In this document: positions 17,497 through 27,749 of the stretch, piece after piece
How positions within the stretch are numbered: position 1 is the first letter of the stretch
How the letters are laid out: each line of letters opens with the position of its first letter
NCBI RefSeq assembly: GCF_012113595.1
Contig: NZ_CP050831.1
Span: 124,001-188,000, forward strand
Source: Bacteroides faecium
Lineage (GTDB): Bacteria; Bacteroidota; Bacteroidia; Bacteroidales; Bacteroidaceae
Reading direction: 5' to 3'
DNA length: 64,000 nucleotides
Notes under the pieces: generated by a model
The model's database searches: none
Seen by the model: only the letters and a program-made list of their open reading frames with translations
What the model was told of the DNA's origin: nothing
Program-made: the position numbers and the translations under genes

Positions 17497-19134
17497 TTAT
17501 TTAGTGCAATTCCAGGGTTTCAACTGTTTGAAGAAGTCGTTGCCTTTATCATCTACCAGGATGAATGCAGGGAAGTTTTCTACTTCAATCTTCCAGATAG
17601 CTTCCATACCCAGTTCCGGATATTCCACACATTCAATGCTCTTGATGTTATTCTGAGCAAGAATAGCAGCCGGACCACCGATAGAACCCAAATAGAAACC
17701 ACCATATTTCTTACAAGCATCCGTTACTTGCTGACTGCGGTTACCTTTTGCCAACATAACCATGCTGCCGCCATGACTTTGGAATAACTCTACATAGGAA
17801 TCCATACGTCCTGCAGTAGTCGGGCCCATAGAACCACAAGCCATGCCTTCCGGTGTTTTTGCCGGACCTGCATAGTAAATAGGATGATCTTTGACATATT
17901 GAGGCAGGTCTTCACCACGGTCCAAACGTTCTTTCAGTTTGGCATGTGCGATGTCACGACCTACGATAATCGTTCCGTTCAATGACAGACGAGTGGATAC
18001 CGGGTATTTAGTCAGTTCTTTCAGAATTTCAGCCATCGGACGGTTCAAGTCGATTTTTACGACATCGCCTTCTCCTGCCTTACGCAATTCTGCCGGAATA
18101 AGTTCGCCCGGATTTGAATCCAGTTTCTCAATCCAGATACCTTCCTTGTTGATTTTACATTTGATGTTACGGTCGGCAGAGCAAGATACGCCCAAACCTA
18201 CCGGGCAAGAAGCACCATGACGAGGCAAACGGATGATGCGAACATCATGAGCCAGATATTTACCGCCGAATTGTGCGCCAAGACCAATCTTGTGAGCTTC
18301 TGCCAATACTTCTTTTTCCAGTTCGACATCACGGAATGCACGACCATATTCGTTTCCTGTTGTAGGCAGGTTATCATAGAAATGAGTAGAAGCCAGTTTC
18401 ACTGTCAGCAGATTCTTTTCAGCAGAAGTACCACCGATAACGAAAGCGATATGATAGGGAGGACAAGCGGCTGTTCCTAATGTTTTCATTTTTTCAACAA
18501 GGAACGGAACCAGTGTACCCGGATTCAGGATAGCTTTTGTTTCCTGATACAGATAGGTTTTGTTGGCGGAACCACCACCCTTTGTAACGCAAAGGAATTC
18601 ATACTCCATGCCTTCGGTAGCTTCGATGTCAATCTGAGCGGGAAGGTTGCATTTTGTATTTACCTCATCATACATATTCAGAGGTGCATTCTGAGAGTAA
18701 CGCAAGTTCTCTTCAGTATATGTCTTATAGACACCCAGCGAGAGAGCTTCTTCGTCAGAATAACCGGTCCATACCTGCTGGCCTTTTTCACCGTGAATGA
18801 TAGCAGTACCCGTATCTTGGCAGAAAGGAAGTATCCCCTTTGAAGCAACTTCCGCATTACGCAAGAAAGTCAATGCCACATACTTGTCGTTTTCACTTGC
18901 TTCGGGATCACTCAGAATCTTAGCAACTTGTTCGTTGTGCGAACGGCGGAGCATGAATGATACATCACGAAAAGCTGCGTTAGCCATCGCAGTCAAACCT
19001 TCTTTCTCAATTTTCAGGATAGGATTTCCTTCAAACTCGCTTACTGACACATAGTCTTTTGTAAGCAGATAATACTCAGTTGTATCTTTTCCCTTTTCAA
19101 ACATGGGCTGATACTTAAACGGAGGTGTTGCCAT
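17497..19134 (-). CDS. fumA: Fumarate hydratase, class I (iron-sulfur)
   Basis: 545 residues, the length of E. coli FumA/FumB (I cannot say which paralogue name fits). These enzymes interconvert fumarate and malate using a labile [4Fe-4S] cluster. Visible signatures are ILPFCQDTGTAIIHGEKG (cluster Cys near 105), RHGASCPVGLGVSCSADRN and TPEGMACGSMGPTTAGRMDS, which supply the other expected cysteines. In Bacteroides this enzyme works in the reductive branch that makes succinate and propionate from malate. It is a single gene with a -7 element upstream and a terminator downstream. Confidence 0.96.
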   Translation of the reverse strand: MATPPFKYQPMFEKGKDTTEYYLLTKDYVSVSEFEGNPILKIEKEGLTAMANAAFRDVSFMLRRSHNEQVAKILSDPEASENDKYVALTFLRNAEVASKGILPFCQDTGTAIIHGEKGQQVWTGYSDEEALSLGVYKTYTEENLRYSQNAPLNMYDEVNTKCNLPAQIDIEATEGMEYEFLCVTKGGGSANKTYLYQETKAILNPGTLVPFLVEKMKTLGTAACPPYHIAFVIGGTSAEKNLLTVKLASTHFYDNLPTTGNEYGRAFRDVELEKEVLAEAHKIGLGAQFGGKYLAHDVRIIRLPRHGASCPVGLGVSCSADRNIKCKINKEGIWIEKLDSNPGELIPAELRKAGEGDVVKIDLNRPMAEILKELTKYPVSTRLSLNGTIIVGRDIAHAKLKERLDRGEDLPQYVKDHPIYYAGPAKTPEGMACGSMGPTTAGRMDSYVELFQSHGGSMVMLAKGNRSQQVTDACKKYGGFYLGSIGGPAAILAQNNIKSIECVEYPELGMEAIWKIEVENFPAFILVDDKGNDFFKQLKPWNCTK

Positions 19135-19172
19135 AAGTCTCTTATTTTATTACGTAATGTTAGTTAGTGTGG

Positions 19173-19180
19173 CAAAGGTA
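19173..19180 (-). promoter_or_regulatory. -7 element of fumarase promoter
   Basis: Reads TACCTTTG on the minus strand, a perfect TAnnTTTG, about 39 bases upstream of the fumarase start. No clear -33 box was found. Confidence 0.5.
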
Positions 19181-19228
19181 ATGATAAATTGAGAATTGAG
19201 AATTAAAAATTGAGAAATAAAGCATTGT

Positions 19229-19297
19229 AACGCATAAAAAAACAAGCAGGCTAATAAATGAAATTCCTATTTATTGCCTACTTGTTTTTTATGCGTT
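19229..19297 (-). terminator. Long hairpin terminator between DUF4954 gene and fumarase
   Basis: Arms at 19229-19259 and 19269-19297 pair with few mismatches (AACGCATAAAAA... against ...TTTTTATGCGTT). The T-rich stem ends suit termination of the upstream minus-strand gene. Confidence 0.75.
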
Positions 19298-19317
19298 ATA
19301 GTTATTGTCGTTTGCCG

Positions 19318-21306
19318 TTATTCAATCTTTTCGATACGTTTAATCAGTTCATTTCCAAGAGCTGTTTTTTCTTCAATATGTTTCAACACTGCCGTCACGA
19401 ATGTATTACTTTCGAAATCTCCGCGCACTTGTTCGAAGTCCTGCTTCATCTCGTCGTGAGAGCCGTCGGCACCAAATCCGGTCATGGAGGACAGTGAGAA
19501 TTCCTTCTTTGCGTCCTCATATACCATCTTATCCAGTCCGACTACGGCTTCTTGCCAGGATTTCACGATACAAATCACATCCTGTGCCGTAATTGTCTCC
19601 GGATTCAAGCCATAGAATTCCTGAATCTTATTGTAAGCCCATGTCCATTCGTAGGTGTAATAATTCTCGTGCATCTCCGCAAAGCAGGCATTGATTGACT
19701 TCAAACGATTGATAGCACCATTCTCAATGCCATCCAGCAAACGGTCTATTTCGCTCTTTGGAGCAATTAACCCTGACACGTCCACCCATTCACCGATTCC
19801 TATCTCCGTATCCGGTTTCAGACGTTGACGGATTTCTTCATTACTTTGGAAGTTAATGCCTTCCAATCGCTTAATGATTGAATTACCCAGAAATTTATGA
19901 ATAGCTATTTCATAAAAACGGATACCGTTATTCAAGGAAGAGTTCCTAATTTTAGCGCTCTGATAAGAATAGATTTCGGATGTTTCACCGGATACCCGTC
20001 TCAGTTCTTTCAGGATAGAACGTCCTTTGAACATCTTCTGAATGGTATAGGGACTCAAAAGGTTGTAATTGATGTAATCCAGCCGGTTCGGGTCTTGCCG
20101 TTTATCACGCTTCGGCCATTTCTGGGCATCACGGATAGTACCGACACTTCTCAGATTAACGCCCGGAACCAGATAAGTCGTATTCCGTTGCTCTATCAGA
20201 TAGGAGAAAGGAAGATTGGATGTATCGGCATGATTGACATGGCGTCCCATTACAAGGGAAAAAGCCCCGACACGTGCCGGCCACAGGATGTATGAATCGG
20301 AAGTCGTTTTCGCTCCCCTTTCCATCGTTCCCTGATGAATGGGACCTAGCTTATACATATGGTTACTCTGATTGGAACCCGAACCTGCATTCATAAACGA
20401 GAACATTCCGGCAATCAGCAACGTAGATTTGTGGTGCGTCACGGTGAAAGGACCTGCAAAGATGGCGCATGCTTCTCCGTTCTCTCCCTGGCAATTACTA
20501 AAGAACAAGGAATCGGAAGCGGAATAGTTATGTCCCAATTTACAGGACTGCCCCACAAAGCAACGGCTCAACATGGTGCCATCATCTACCCGTGAACCGG
20601 ATGAGATTATAAAATCGTCGCAAATCACACCATGTCCTATATACACAGGGGCTGTCACGTTACTATTAACACTGCCATTGGACAGTCGGTTGGTTCCGCA
20701 GATATGGCAATAATCGCCAATCCGGACATTCCTGATGGAGCCTGTATTGAGAATCATCACATGATTACCAATACTGCCAACGGCAGATGCATGTTTGTTG
20801 GAATAATAATCCGCAATCGACTTCATGCGGCTGATCAGTTCGGGACGATGGCGGTACAGCGCAAGTATATACGCCTGATGTGCAGACAGTTTGTCATTTA
20901 TCAAGACCTCACGTCCCCCGGTTTCGTTGAGAACCGCCACTTCTATCCCGTTGCCGAAAGTAGTCAGCCCATCCACCAGGATGATGTCTACATTTTCGAT
21001 AAAGGTATCACTGCCAATCTCATAATTTGCGATGTAATTCTGGATATTCTCAATGCAGCAGTTATCCCCTACTGTCACATTGTGCAGCGTCACATGGCGC
21101 AATCCCGAATGTTTCTTAATGCCTCCCCGCAGTGTGAATTCTGCTTCAAATACCCCTAGCTTCACTTCTCCCGAAAAACGGGTGTGATGGACATACTCAC
21201 AATTAAATCCATCGGCTACCAAAACATTTCCCCAATCATCGGCCAGACACGACTGGCTCTTCAACTGAAGCACTTCATCTTCAGTCAATCTACGATAGTC
21301 TTTCAT
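19318..21306 (-). CDS. DUF4954 family left-handed beta-helix protein
   Basis: 662 residues. The middle part (about 60-430) is full of hexapeptide-like turns such as VGDNCCIENI, IGDYCHICG, IGHGVICDD and VDDGTMLSRCF, the pattern of a left-handed parallel beta-helix as in acyl- and sugar-nucleotidyl-transferases. The C-terminal third is helical. I recognise it as the DUF4954 family of Bacteroidetes, whose function I do not know. ATG 21306 (MKDYRRL) is chosen over an in-frame start 14 codons earlier, which lies in the terminator of hflX. It is followed by a long hairpin. Confidence 0.8.
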   Translation of the reverse strand: MKDYRRLTEDEVLQLKSQSCLADDWGNVLVADGFNCEYVHHTRFSGEVKLGVFEAEFTLRGGIKKHSGLRHVTLHNVTVGDNCCIENIQNYIANYEIGSDTFIENVDIILVDGLTTFGNGIEVAVLNETGGREVLINDKLSAHQAYILALYRHRPELISRMKSIADYYSNKHASAVGSIGNHVMILNTGSIRNVRIGDYCHICGTNRLSNGSVNSNVTAPVYIGHGVICDDFIISSGSRVDDGTMLSRCFVGQSCKLGHNYSASDSLFFSNCQGENGEACAIFAGPFTVTHHKSTLLIAGMFSFMNAGSGSNQSNHMYKLGPIHQGTMERGAKTTSDSYILWPARVGAFSLVMGRHVNHADTSNLPFSYLIEQRNTTYLVPGVNLRSVGTIRDAQKWPKRDKRQDPNRLDYINYNLLSPYTIQKMFKGRSILKELRRVSGETSEIYSYQSAKIRNSSLNNGIRFYEIAIHKFLGNSIIKRLEGINFQSNEEIRQRLKPDTEIGIGEWVDVSGLIAPKSEIDRLLDGIENGAINRLKSINACFAEMHENYYTYEWTWAYNKIQEFYGLNPETITAQDVICIVKSWQEAVVGLDKMVYEDAKKEFSLSSMTGFGADGSHDEMKQDFEQVRGDFESNTFVTAVLKHIEEKTALGNELIKRIEKIE

Positions 21307-21321
21307 ATAAATAAATATAGT

Positions 21322-21359
21322 AATGTGCTGCCTTCCCCCAATTAGCAAAGCAGCACATT
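21322..21359 (-). terminator. Terminator after hflX
   Basis: 10-bp perfect stem AATGTGCTGC / GCAGCACATT with an 18-base loop, directly after the hflX stop codon on the minus strand. Confidence 0.75.
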
Positions 21360-21365
21360 GATTAA

Positions 21366-22625
21366 TTATTCTTCCTCTTCTTCGTAGGTCTGATAAAGAA
21401 AATCGTTATAGGGATATTTCTGAACGTGCAATTCTTTCACCCGTCGGTAAACTACATCTTTCAGTTCGTCCATATTGATTCGTTCGCGGGCGGAAATAAA
21501 AAGGCAGTTGTCTTCCATCTTTGCCATCCACGTCTTCATCAGTTCTTCGAGTGTTAAGTTTTCCTTTGTTCGGGGGGTAAGGTCGTCCGACGCTTTTTCC
21601 ACGTAGGTGTAGGCGTCTATTTTATTAAATACAAGTATCATAGGTTTGCCGGCACCGTCAATTTCGGCCAGCGTCTTGTTCACCACCTCAATCTGTTCTT
21701 CAAATCCGGGGTGTGAGATATCTACCACGTGCACCAACAAGTCCGCTTCGCGAACTTCATCCAGGGTAGATTTAAAAGATTCAACCAGGTCGGTAGGCAA
21801 CTTACGGATAAATCCTACCGTATCTGATAACAGAAACGGAAGATTATCAATTATCACCTTACGTACAGTGGTATCCAACGTAGCGAACAGCTTGTTTTCC
21901 GCAAACACTTCACTCTTTGCCAATAGATTCATTATGGTCGATTTACCCACATTGGTATAACCAACCAGTGCGACACGTATCATACGTCCGCGGTTCTTAC
22001 GCTGGGTAGCTTTCTGCTTGTCTATTTCCGCCAGACGTTCTTTCAGCAATGACATACGGTTCAGGATGATACGACGGTCCATTTCGAGCTGCGTTTCACC
22101 CGGGCCACGAAGTCCCACGGAACCTTTACCACCACCGGCACCGGAACCACCACCCTGGCGTTCCAAGTGAGTCCAGAGTCTTTGCAGACGTGGCAACATA
22201 TATTTATACTGTGCCAGTTCCACCTGCGTCTTCGCGTTGGCAGTCTGGGCACGCATGGCAAATATATCGAGAATCAGCGAAGTACGGTCCAGTATCTTCA
22301 CTTTCAGTTCGGCTTCTATATTACGAAGTTGTTTCGCGGAAAGCTCATCATCAAAGATGACCATTCCCACTTCACGTTCTTCTTCCTCTTCGTTACGGAT
22401 ATATTGTCTGATCTCCTCCAGTTTTCCTTTTCCTACATAGGTCACCGAATGGGCTGTCGGCAACTTCTGTGTAAATCGTTTCACTACTTCCGCCCCAGCC
22501 GTCTCGGCAAGGAACGCCAGTTCGTCCAGATACTCGTTCGTCTTACGCTCATCCTGCGTCTGCGTGATGAGTCCGACAAGTACTGCTGTCTCTACTTTGG
22601 CTTCGGATATTACAAATTCTTTCAT
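21366..22625 (-). CDS. hflX: GTPase HflX
   Basis: 419 residues with the HflX N-terminal domain, the glycine-rich linker and the family motif GLRGPGETQLE, then a TRAFAC GTPase domain: G1 GYTNVGKST, G3 DTVGFIRKLP, G4 NKID. HflX binds the 50S subunit and rescues or splits stalled ribosomes, particularly under heat stress. The acidic C-terminus (EEEEE) is ordinary for Bacteroidetes. It is a single gene ending in a hairpin; the region upstream holds the terminator of the neighbouring SusD gene. Confidence 0.96.
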   Translation of the reverse strand: MKEFVISEAKVETAVLVGLITQTQDERKTNEYLDELAFLAETAGAEVVKRFTQKLPTAHSVTYVGKGKLEEIRQYIRNEEEEEREVGMVIFDDELSAKQLRNIEAELKVKILDRTSLILDIFAMRAQTANAKTQVELAQYKYMLPRLQRLWTHLERQGGGSGAGGGKGSVGLRGPGETQLEMDRRIILNRMSLLKERLAEIDKQKATQRKNRGRMIRVALVGYTNVGKSTIMNLLAKSEVFAENKLFATLDTTVRKVIIDNLPFLLSDTVGFIRKLPTDLVESFKSTLDEVREADLLVHVVDISHPGFEEQIEVVNKTLAEIDGAGKPMILVFNKIDAYTYVEKASDDLTPRTKENLTLEELMKTWMAKMEDNCLFISARERINMDELKDVVYRRVKELHVQKYPYNDFLYQTYEEEEE

Positions 22626-22700
22626 TCTTTACTCTTATATAATAATGTGGGCACAAATATAACAAAAAAAAGAGGACAATGTTATAAAAAGGCATCGAAA

Positions 22701-22733
22701 AAAGTCTGCCCCAGTCAAACCGGGACAGACTTT
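22701..22733 (-). terminator. Terminator after minus-strand SusD
   Basis: Stem AAAGTCTGCCC / CGGGACAGACTTT with one mismatch. It follows the SusD stop codon on the minus strand and is flanked by A/T runs. Confidence 0.75.
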
Positions 22734-22778
22734 CACGTATAAATTGTCTATTATATTTTATCTGAAAAGATTAGTATT

Positions 22779-24446
22779 TCAATCGGTCACACCGTCAGTA
22801 AGTCCGGCACCATCTCCTTGTACCGGCATTTTTCCTTCCTTATTGTTATCACTTTCAGAGATTCCATTGTTTGAGTTAATCTCTTTCTGCGGAATACGCA
22901 ATAACAACCATCCATCGTCTGCTTTAAGATTAAATTTGAAAGCATCCGGGAAGTTACTTTTTTCTACTTCGCTGCTTTTGAAACGAACGATGTTCTTTTT
23001 CAGACGCATAACATCCGGAAACGCAAAACCTTCACCCCATAACTCAATACGGCGTTGTAACCATACAGCATCCTGCACTTCTTCTTTGGAACTTGCTGTA
23101 CAAGTATATTCTTCATCACGGTAAGCCTTTATGAAGTCTTCCAGTATTTTCTTACCACCGCCCGGGTTACCGGCCATCGCTGTTGCCTCCGCCTGAATCA
23201 GAATCATTTCTTCCGCACGCATCAAGCACCAGTCGCCACAATTAATCGTAGTTCCGATATTGCCTTGGTAAACTCCAAACTTGACATTGGTATATGGAGT
23301 AAACTTCTGTTTTACATCCGGAATCTCCAGTTCCGGAATAGATTGGCCGTCATACCCAGCCCATGATAATCCATCCAGATTCTTTGATTTCAAGTTCTCG
23401 TCTACCCACCATCCTTTACGTACGTCTTTGTCTCCTATCTTGGCATAAAGCATGGAACTAATCATTTTATAACAGCCAACTCCTGCAGTATAAGCATCTC
23501 CGGAGAACGACGAAATAGTCGAAATCCATGAAGGATAGGCAGCAGGCATATTAGATGGATTTAATAATATAGCCCACATCCAGTTAGCGCTTGCTTGTGC
23601 ATCAACAAAAGCCGGTTTAGAAATCTCTCCTTTGCTAGCCGGTGAATAACCACTAAGAGCCTTAGTAGCATCATCTGCTGCCGCTGCCCAATTCTGCATA
23701 ACCAAATTAACACGTGCACGAAGTCCATAAGCAACGTTCTGGTTAATGAAGTTCTTAGAAGCTGCCGGTCTGTTATACCCCTCAAGTAATGTTACGGCTT
23801 GGTTCAAGTCACTCATTATAAGTTCATAAACAGCCTTCACTGTTGCACGGGGATTATCAGAAGGATTTCCGGCTTCTTTATCTGTCACGATAGGTACAGC
23901 CGGCTTATCCTCGTTCCCTACATAAGTAAACTGATAGTTTTGCACGAGAGAGAAATAGTCGAAAGCGCGTGTAGCCAATGCCATTCCACGATAATATTTC
24001 AATTCGGCAATCTCCGTATCTTCCGGAATAGAAGACAGAATATCATTCGCTTGCTTAATCTGCGTGTAGAACATACTCCAACGCATATATGGGTTGGCAT
24101 AGTTGTATGTACGGTCAGAATATTCGCTGGCTACAGAAAACCAGTTGAAGTCATTATTCGGAGCAACCATATCCGCCGAGTTCAAATCCTGACAAAGTGC
24201 TGCCATAGGATATCCGAAATCATCGTCACGCGGGTCTGTCATTCCATATACGCATCCTTGCTTACCAATAGAAGCAAACATTCCTAAAACATCACTTGCC
24301 ACACGGCTGGGCAATGCTTCTGCTATCTCTTCTTTCTGTTCAGAAGTTATAATATCCCCCTCGGGCTTAGTATCCAGATCAGTGCAAGCTCCAATTACAA
24401 GGCTTACCAATCCTATTGCTAATATATTGTACTTTTCTAATTTCAT
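22779..24446 (-). CDS. SusD/RagB-family surface lipoprotein (active pair)
   Basis: 555 residues with lipobox VIGAC (Cys21). SusD features are the helical MALATRAFDYFSLVQNY segment and the C-terminal LQRRIELWGEGFAFPDVMR block. It lies 27 bases downstream of its SusC partner. As assembled this pair is expressed, because the SusC gene carries the promoter and signal peptide; after inversion of the 27.4-30.0 kb segment it would lose its transcript. Ligand unknown. Confidence 0.95.
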   Translation of the reverse strand: MKLEKYNILAIGLVSLVIGACTDLDTKPEGDIITSEQKEEIAEALPSRVASDVLGMFASIGKQGCVYGMTDPRDDDFGYPMAALCQDLNSADMVAPNNDFNWFSVASEYSDRTYNYANPYMRWSMFYTQIKQANDILSSIPEDTEIAELKYYRGMALATRAFDYFSLVQNYQFTYVGNEDKPAVPIVTDKEAGNPSDNPRATVKAVYELIMSDLNQAVTLLEGYNRPAASKNFINQNVAYGLRARVNLVMQNWAAAADDATKALSGYSPASKGEISKPAFVDAQASANWMWAILLNPSNMPAAYPSWISTISSFSGDAYTAGVGCYKMISSMLYAKIGDKDVRKGWWVDENLKSKNLDGLSWAGYDGQSIPELEIPDVKQKFTPYTNVKFGVYQGNIGTTINCGDWCLMRAEEMILIQAEATAMAGNPGGGKKILEDFIKAYRDEEYTCTASSKEEVQDAVWLQRRIELWGEGFAFPDVMRLKKNIVRFKSSEVEKSNFPDAFKFNLKADDGWLLLRIPQKEINSNNGISESDNNKEGKMPVQGDGAGLTDGVTD

Positions 24447-24473
24447 AATTTTCAGTTTTATTCTACAAATAAT

Positions 24474-27400
24474 TTAGAATGTAATAGTAACTCCACCGGA
24501 AATCGTTCTAAGTGAGGTATACATACCGGCACCTGTCTCCTGGAAATATTCGGTTCCTAAACTTTGACGTGGGTCAACACCTTTACGCGCAGTCAATAAC
24601 CCCAAATTATCACCTACAACGTAGAATCTTAATTTGTTGATATTAAACTTCTGACTCAGTCTCTTAGGGATAGTATATCCGACTGTGATATTATTCAAGG
24701 ATAAATAATTAGAGTTAACCAAGAATCTGGAAGAAAGCAACTGGTTGGATTTATCCGCTGTACTGATACGAGGAACGTCCGTATTTGTGTTTTCCGGCGT
24801 CCATGCTTTCAAGATATCCTTGTGCCAGTTTTTACCAGGGCCATCTCCCGAGTGCATTAATTCCTGATAAGAGAAATCATAGAATTTGCCACCTAACTGA
24901 TAAGAAAGTGCCATAGATATATCAAATCCGTAAAGACTTACTGTAGTACTTATACCACCGTATATTTTAGGAAGTGACGAGCCCAGATCCGCTTGTTTGG
25001 CAGCAGACCAGTCATCAGTTGTAGTTCTGTCCCCTTTATCTGGGTCAACATAATATAAAGCCTTACCTGTTTCTTTATCAACTCCCGCATATTCACGCAG
25101 ATAAGAGTTAAACAATGAACCGCCAACTTTCCAGATGGTAACAGTTCTGGTGATACCATTTTCTGCTACACTAGAATCCAAAGTGAGGATTTTGTTCTTA
25201 TAGTGAGTTCCATTCAAACTAAGTGACCAATATACCTTATCAGTATTTAGCAATACTCCGGTTAAATCAAATTCAACACCGGAGTTACGCATTGAACCTA
25301 CATTCTTAGGCATATAAGAATATCCCTGCGTCAAAGATACCGGCTGGTTGTACAGCAAATCTGTTGTTTTACGATTGAAATAATCGATGCTACCGGTTAA
25401 CCGATTGTGGAACAATCCGAATTCGACGCCAAGATCGACACTATGAGATGTTTCCCAAGTGATATCCTTGTTTCCTTTATAAGTAAATGTAGGAGCAAAA
25501 TCTCCATTACTGCTTCCAAGAGTGTATTGATCCAAATAAGGATAGTAGTTGGTTGTGCCATCGCTATAATTCAGATTATCATTACCCTGCACACCATAAC
25601 TAGCCTTCAACTTTAGCATATTTACCCAGTCAACATTAAAGAACTCTTCTTTATTGATTAACCATGCCGCACCTACACTACCGAAATTTCCCCAACGATT
25701 ATCCGGATGGAAACGTGATGAAGCATCTCTACGATAAGAAGCAGAGAAGAAGTATTTTTCATCATAATCGTATTGTGCACGGAACAACCATCCCTTGGTA
25801 GAGTAACGATCGGTGTAAGATGTCGCTTTGGGAGTTTCGAAAATAGCATTACTAATTTCACCTACCCATGGGTTATACAGTTTTTTACTTTGTACGTCCA
25901 GGTCTTGCAACTTCAAGTTGTATGATTCGTAACCTGCCAAAATATCTATACCATGTTTCTGGGCAAAACTATTCTTATAAGTAAACAGGAATTGTTGATT
26001 CAATCCTATTTTTCTATAATGCTCAACTTCTACTTGTCCACCTGCTGACACAGAACCACCATAGAATGGATTATATAAAATTGAAGAACGCTGGTCACTT
26101 GTGTTCACACCCACATTAGCGTTAAACTGCAATCCTTTATACAAATCCACTATTGCATAGAATTTCGCATTAATTACATTAGTCAAAGATTCGTATCTAT
26201 CCAGTTTCAGCGATACTCCCGGATTCGACATTGCCATGAAAGCACGTACTTGCCCGGTAGAGTTACCAGAGTCATAAACAGTCATTCCATTATTATCAAC
26301 TTTGACATTTCCGTCAGCATTTCGCACATACATCGGATAGATAGGAGCGATCATGGAAGTAATATAAAACAAGTTTCCGGTTGATCCCCAGTCAGTCTGA
26401 TTCGTCGGTGCTTTGCTATTATAATAGGTATATCCCATATTCGCACCCACTTTCAACCATGGTTTAGCTTGATAATCAGCTTTTAGACGACCGGTATAGC
26501 GTGTAAAACCTGATCCCTCGACAATACCGGAGTCGTCCAGATAGCCTAATGACATATAGAAGTTCAATTTATCACTCGAACCGGAGATTGAAGCATTGTA
26601 CTCTTGTCTTAAGTTGCCCTTATCGAACATTTCATCATACCAGTTGTCCGGAGTGTAGTAATAATTACCATCACTATATCCTAACTTTGCATTTTTATTA
26701 ACTTTACCGTCTGTTCCAATGAAGTCTTCTCCAACTGGTACATTATACACCTGATAGCCTAAGCCACCATTCTTTACATCCAACATGTTTTTCAAAGCAT
26801 AGGCACGTGCTTCACTAGCCGACTTTCCATTATAAGCCTGACTATTATACATTGCTTTGTAGAATGTCTCATAATACATGGCAGGATCTTTCATTACATT
26901 ATAATTAGGTACAGCACGTGAGTTGCTACCCCATTTAGCGTCGACTGTAACTACCGCATTACCACCGGACACGCCTTTCTTTGTTGTTATCAGAACAACT
27001 CCATTAGCTCCACGCGCCCCATAAATAGCACTGGCAGATGCATCTTTCAATACGCTAATAGACTCAATATCCTGTGAGTTGATAGCGGAAATACTGCCAT
27101 CATAGGGTACACCATCTACAACATACAAAGGGTCATTGCTAGAACTCATTGAGCCAATACCACGAATCTTGATTTTAGCATCCTCTCCCGGTTGTCCGTT
27201 AGCACTGGTTCCTTGCACACCTGCAACAGAACCTACTAATGCATTTGTTACATTAGAAACCTGACGCATAGCAATCTTTTCAGCTTTCATTGTTGATGCA
27301 GAACCAGTAAATGCAGCTTTCTTTGCCGTACCATAGGCTACCACTATAACTTCGTCAATCTGCTTTGCATCGGACTTCAAAACGACTTTCAAACGAGGTT

Positions 27401-27662
27401 TAATAGTAACTTCCTGTGTTTCCATTCCAATATACGAAATCTGCAAAGTCTTTGCAGAACTTGGTACATTCGACAAATTAAAGTTACCATCTACATCTGT
27501 GATTGTACCTTGGGTGGTACCTTTTACTAACACAGAAGCGCCAACAACCGGCTGCCCATCTTCTTCAGAAATCACAACGCCTGTGACCTTCTGAGTTTGG
27601 GCAGTTACCAGACTTATGCCCACAAAAAGGCATGCCAATAACAGCATTAATTTTCTTTTCAT
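24474..27662 (-). CDS. SusC/RagA-family transporter, expressed copy of an invertible pair
   Basis: 1062 residues: signal peptide (1-21, ending VTAQ), carboxypeptidase-D-like domain (about 24-105), plug (IDEVIVVAYGTAKKAAFTGSA onward) and barrel ending GGVTITF. Codons 68-74 (SSAKTLQ) are written by the 20-bp recombination site shared with the start-less SusC gene at 30 kb. Inversion there would exchange everything downstream of residue about 74, keeping the same promoter, signal peptide and most of the regulatory domain. The complete start makes this the ON copy in this assembly. Confidence 0.95.
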   Translation of the reverse strand: MKRKLMLLLACLFVGISLVTAQTQKVTGVVISEEDGQPVVGASVLVKGTTQGTITDVDGNFNLSNVPSSAKTLQISYIGMETQEVTIKPRLKVVLKSDAKQIDEVIVVAYGTAKKAAFTGSASTMKAEKIAMRQVSNVTNALVGSVAGVQGTSANGQPGEDAKIKIRGIGSMSSSNDPLYVVDGVPYDGSISAINSQDIESISVLKDASASAIYGARGANGVVLITTKKGVSGGNAVVTVDAKWGSNSRAVPNYNVMKDPAMYYETFYKAMYNSQAYNGKSASEARAYALKNMLDVKNGGLGYQVYNVPVGEDFIGTDGKVNKNAKLGYSDGNYYYTPDNWYDEMFDKGNLRQEYNASISGSSDKLNFYMSLGYLDDSGIVEGSGFTRYTGRLKADYQAKPWLKVGANMGYTYYNSKAPTNQTDWGSTGNLFYITSMIAPIYPMYVRNADGNVKVDNNGMTVYDSGNSTGQVRAFMAMSNPGVSLKLDRYESLTNVINAKFYAIVDLYKGLQFNANVGVNTSDQRSSILYNPFYGGSVSAGGQVEVEHYRKIGLNQQFLFTYKNSFAQKHGIDILAGYESYNLKLQDLDVQSKKLYNPWVGEISNAIFETPKATSYTDRYSTKGWLFRAQYDYDEKYFFSASYRRDASSRFHPDNRWGNFGSVGAAWLINKEEFFNVDWVNMLKLKASYGVQGNDNLNYSDGTTNYYPYLDQYTLGSSNGDFAPTFTYKGNKDITWETSHSVDLGVEFGLFHNRLTGSIDYFNRKTTDLLYNQPVSLTQGYSYMPKNVGSMRNSGVEFDLTGVLLNTDKVYWSLSLNGTHYKNKILTLDSSVAENGITRTVTIWKVGGSLFNSYLREYAGVDKETGKALYYVDPDKGDRTTTDDWSAAKQADLGSSLPKIYGGISTTVSLYGFDISMALSYQLGGKFYDFSYQELMHSGDGPGKNWHKDILKAWTPENTNTDVPRISTADKSNQLLSSRFLVNSNYLSLNNITVGYTIPKRLSQKFNINKLRFYVVGDNLGLLTARKGVDPRQSLGTEYFQETGAGMYTSLRTISGGVTITF
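27442..27461 (-). repeat. Recombination site within susC (ON copy)
   Basis: Reads AGTTCTGCAAAGACTTTGCA on the minus strand, the exact inverse of 30001-30020. Its centre TCTGCAAAG-A-CTTTGCAGA is a perfect 19-bp dyad, suited to a recombinase dimer. Confidence 0.85.
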
Positions 27663-27718
27663 AAATTCTCTCTTAAAGTTTAACTTTACATTAATTGTTT
27701 CTTTACTCTAACATTTTG

Positions 27719-27749
27719 CAAATATATTAATAAATATGAAACTAACAAT
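27719..27749 (-). promoter_or_regulatory. Promoter of the invertible SusC/SusD locus
   Basis: On the minus strand: TTG within 27749-27746, a 19-base spacer, then the perfect -7 TATATTTG at 27726-27719, about 57 bases before the susC ATG. A second perfect -7 (27778-27771) lacks a matching -33. The promoter lies inside the invertible segment, so it would serve whichever SusC it faces. Confidence 0.65.

Noticed and set aside
20632..21159. 175-residue plus-strand ORF
   Set aside because: Fully antisense to the DUF4954 gene, whose hexapeptide repeat coding is clear; a shadow frame.
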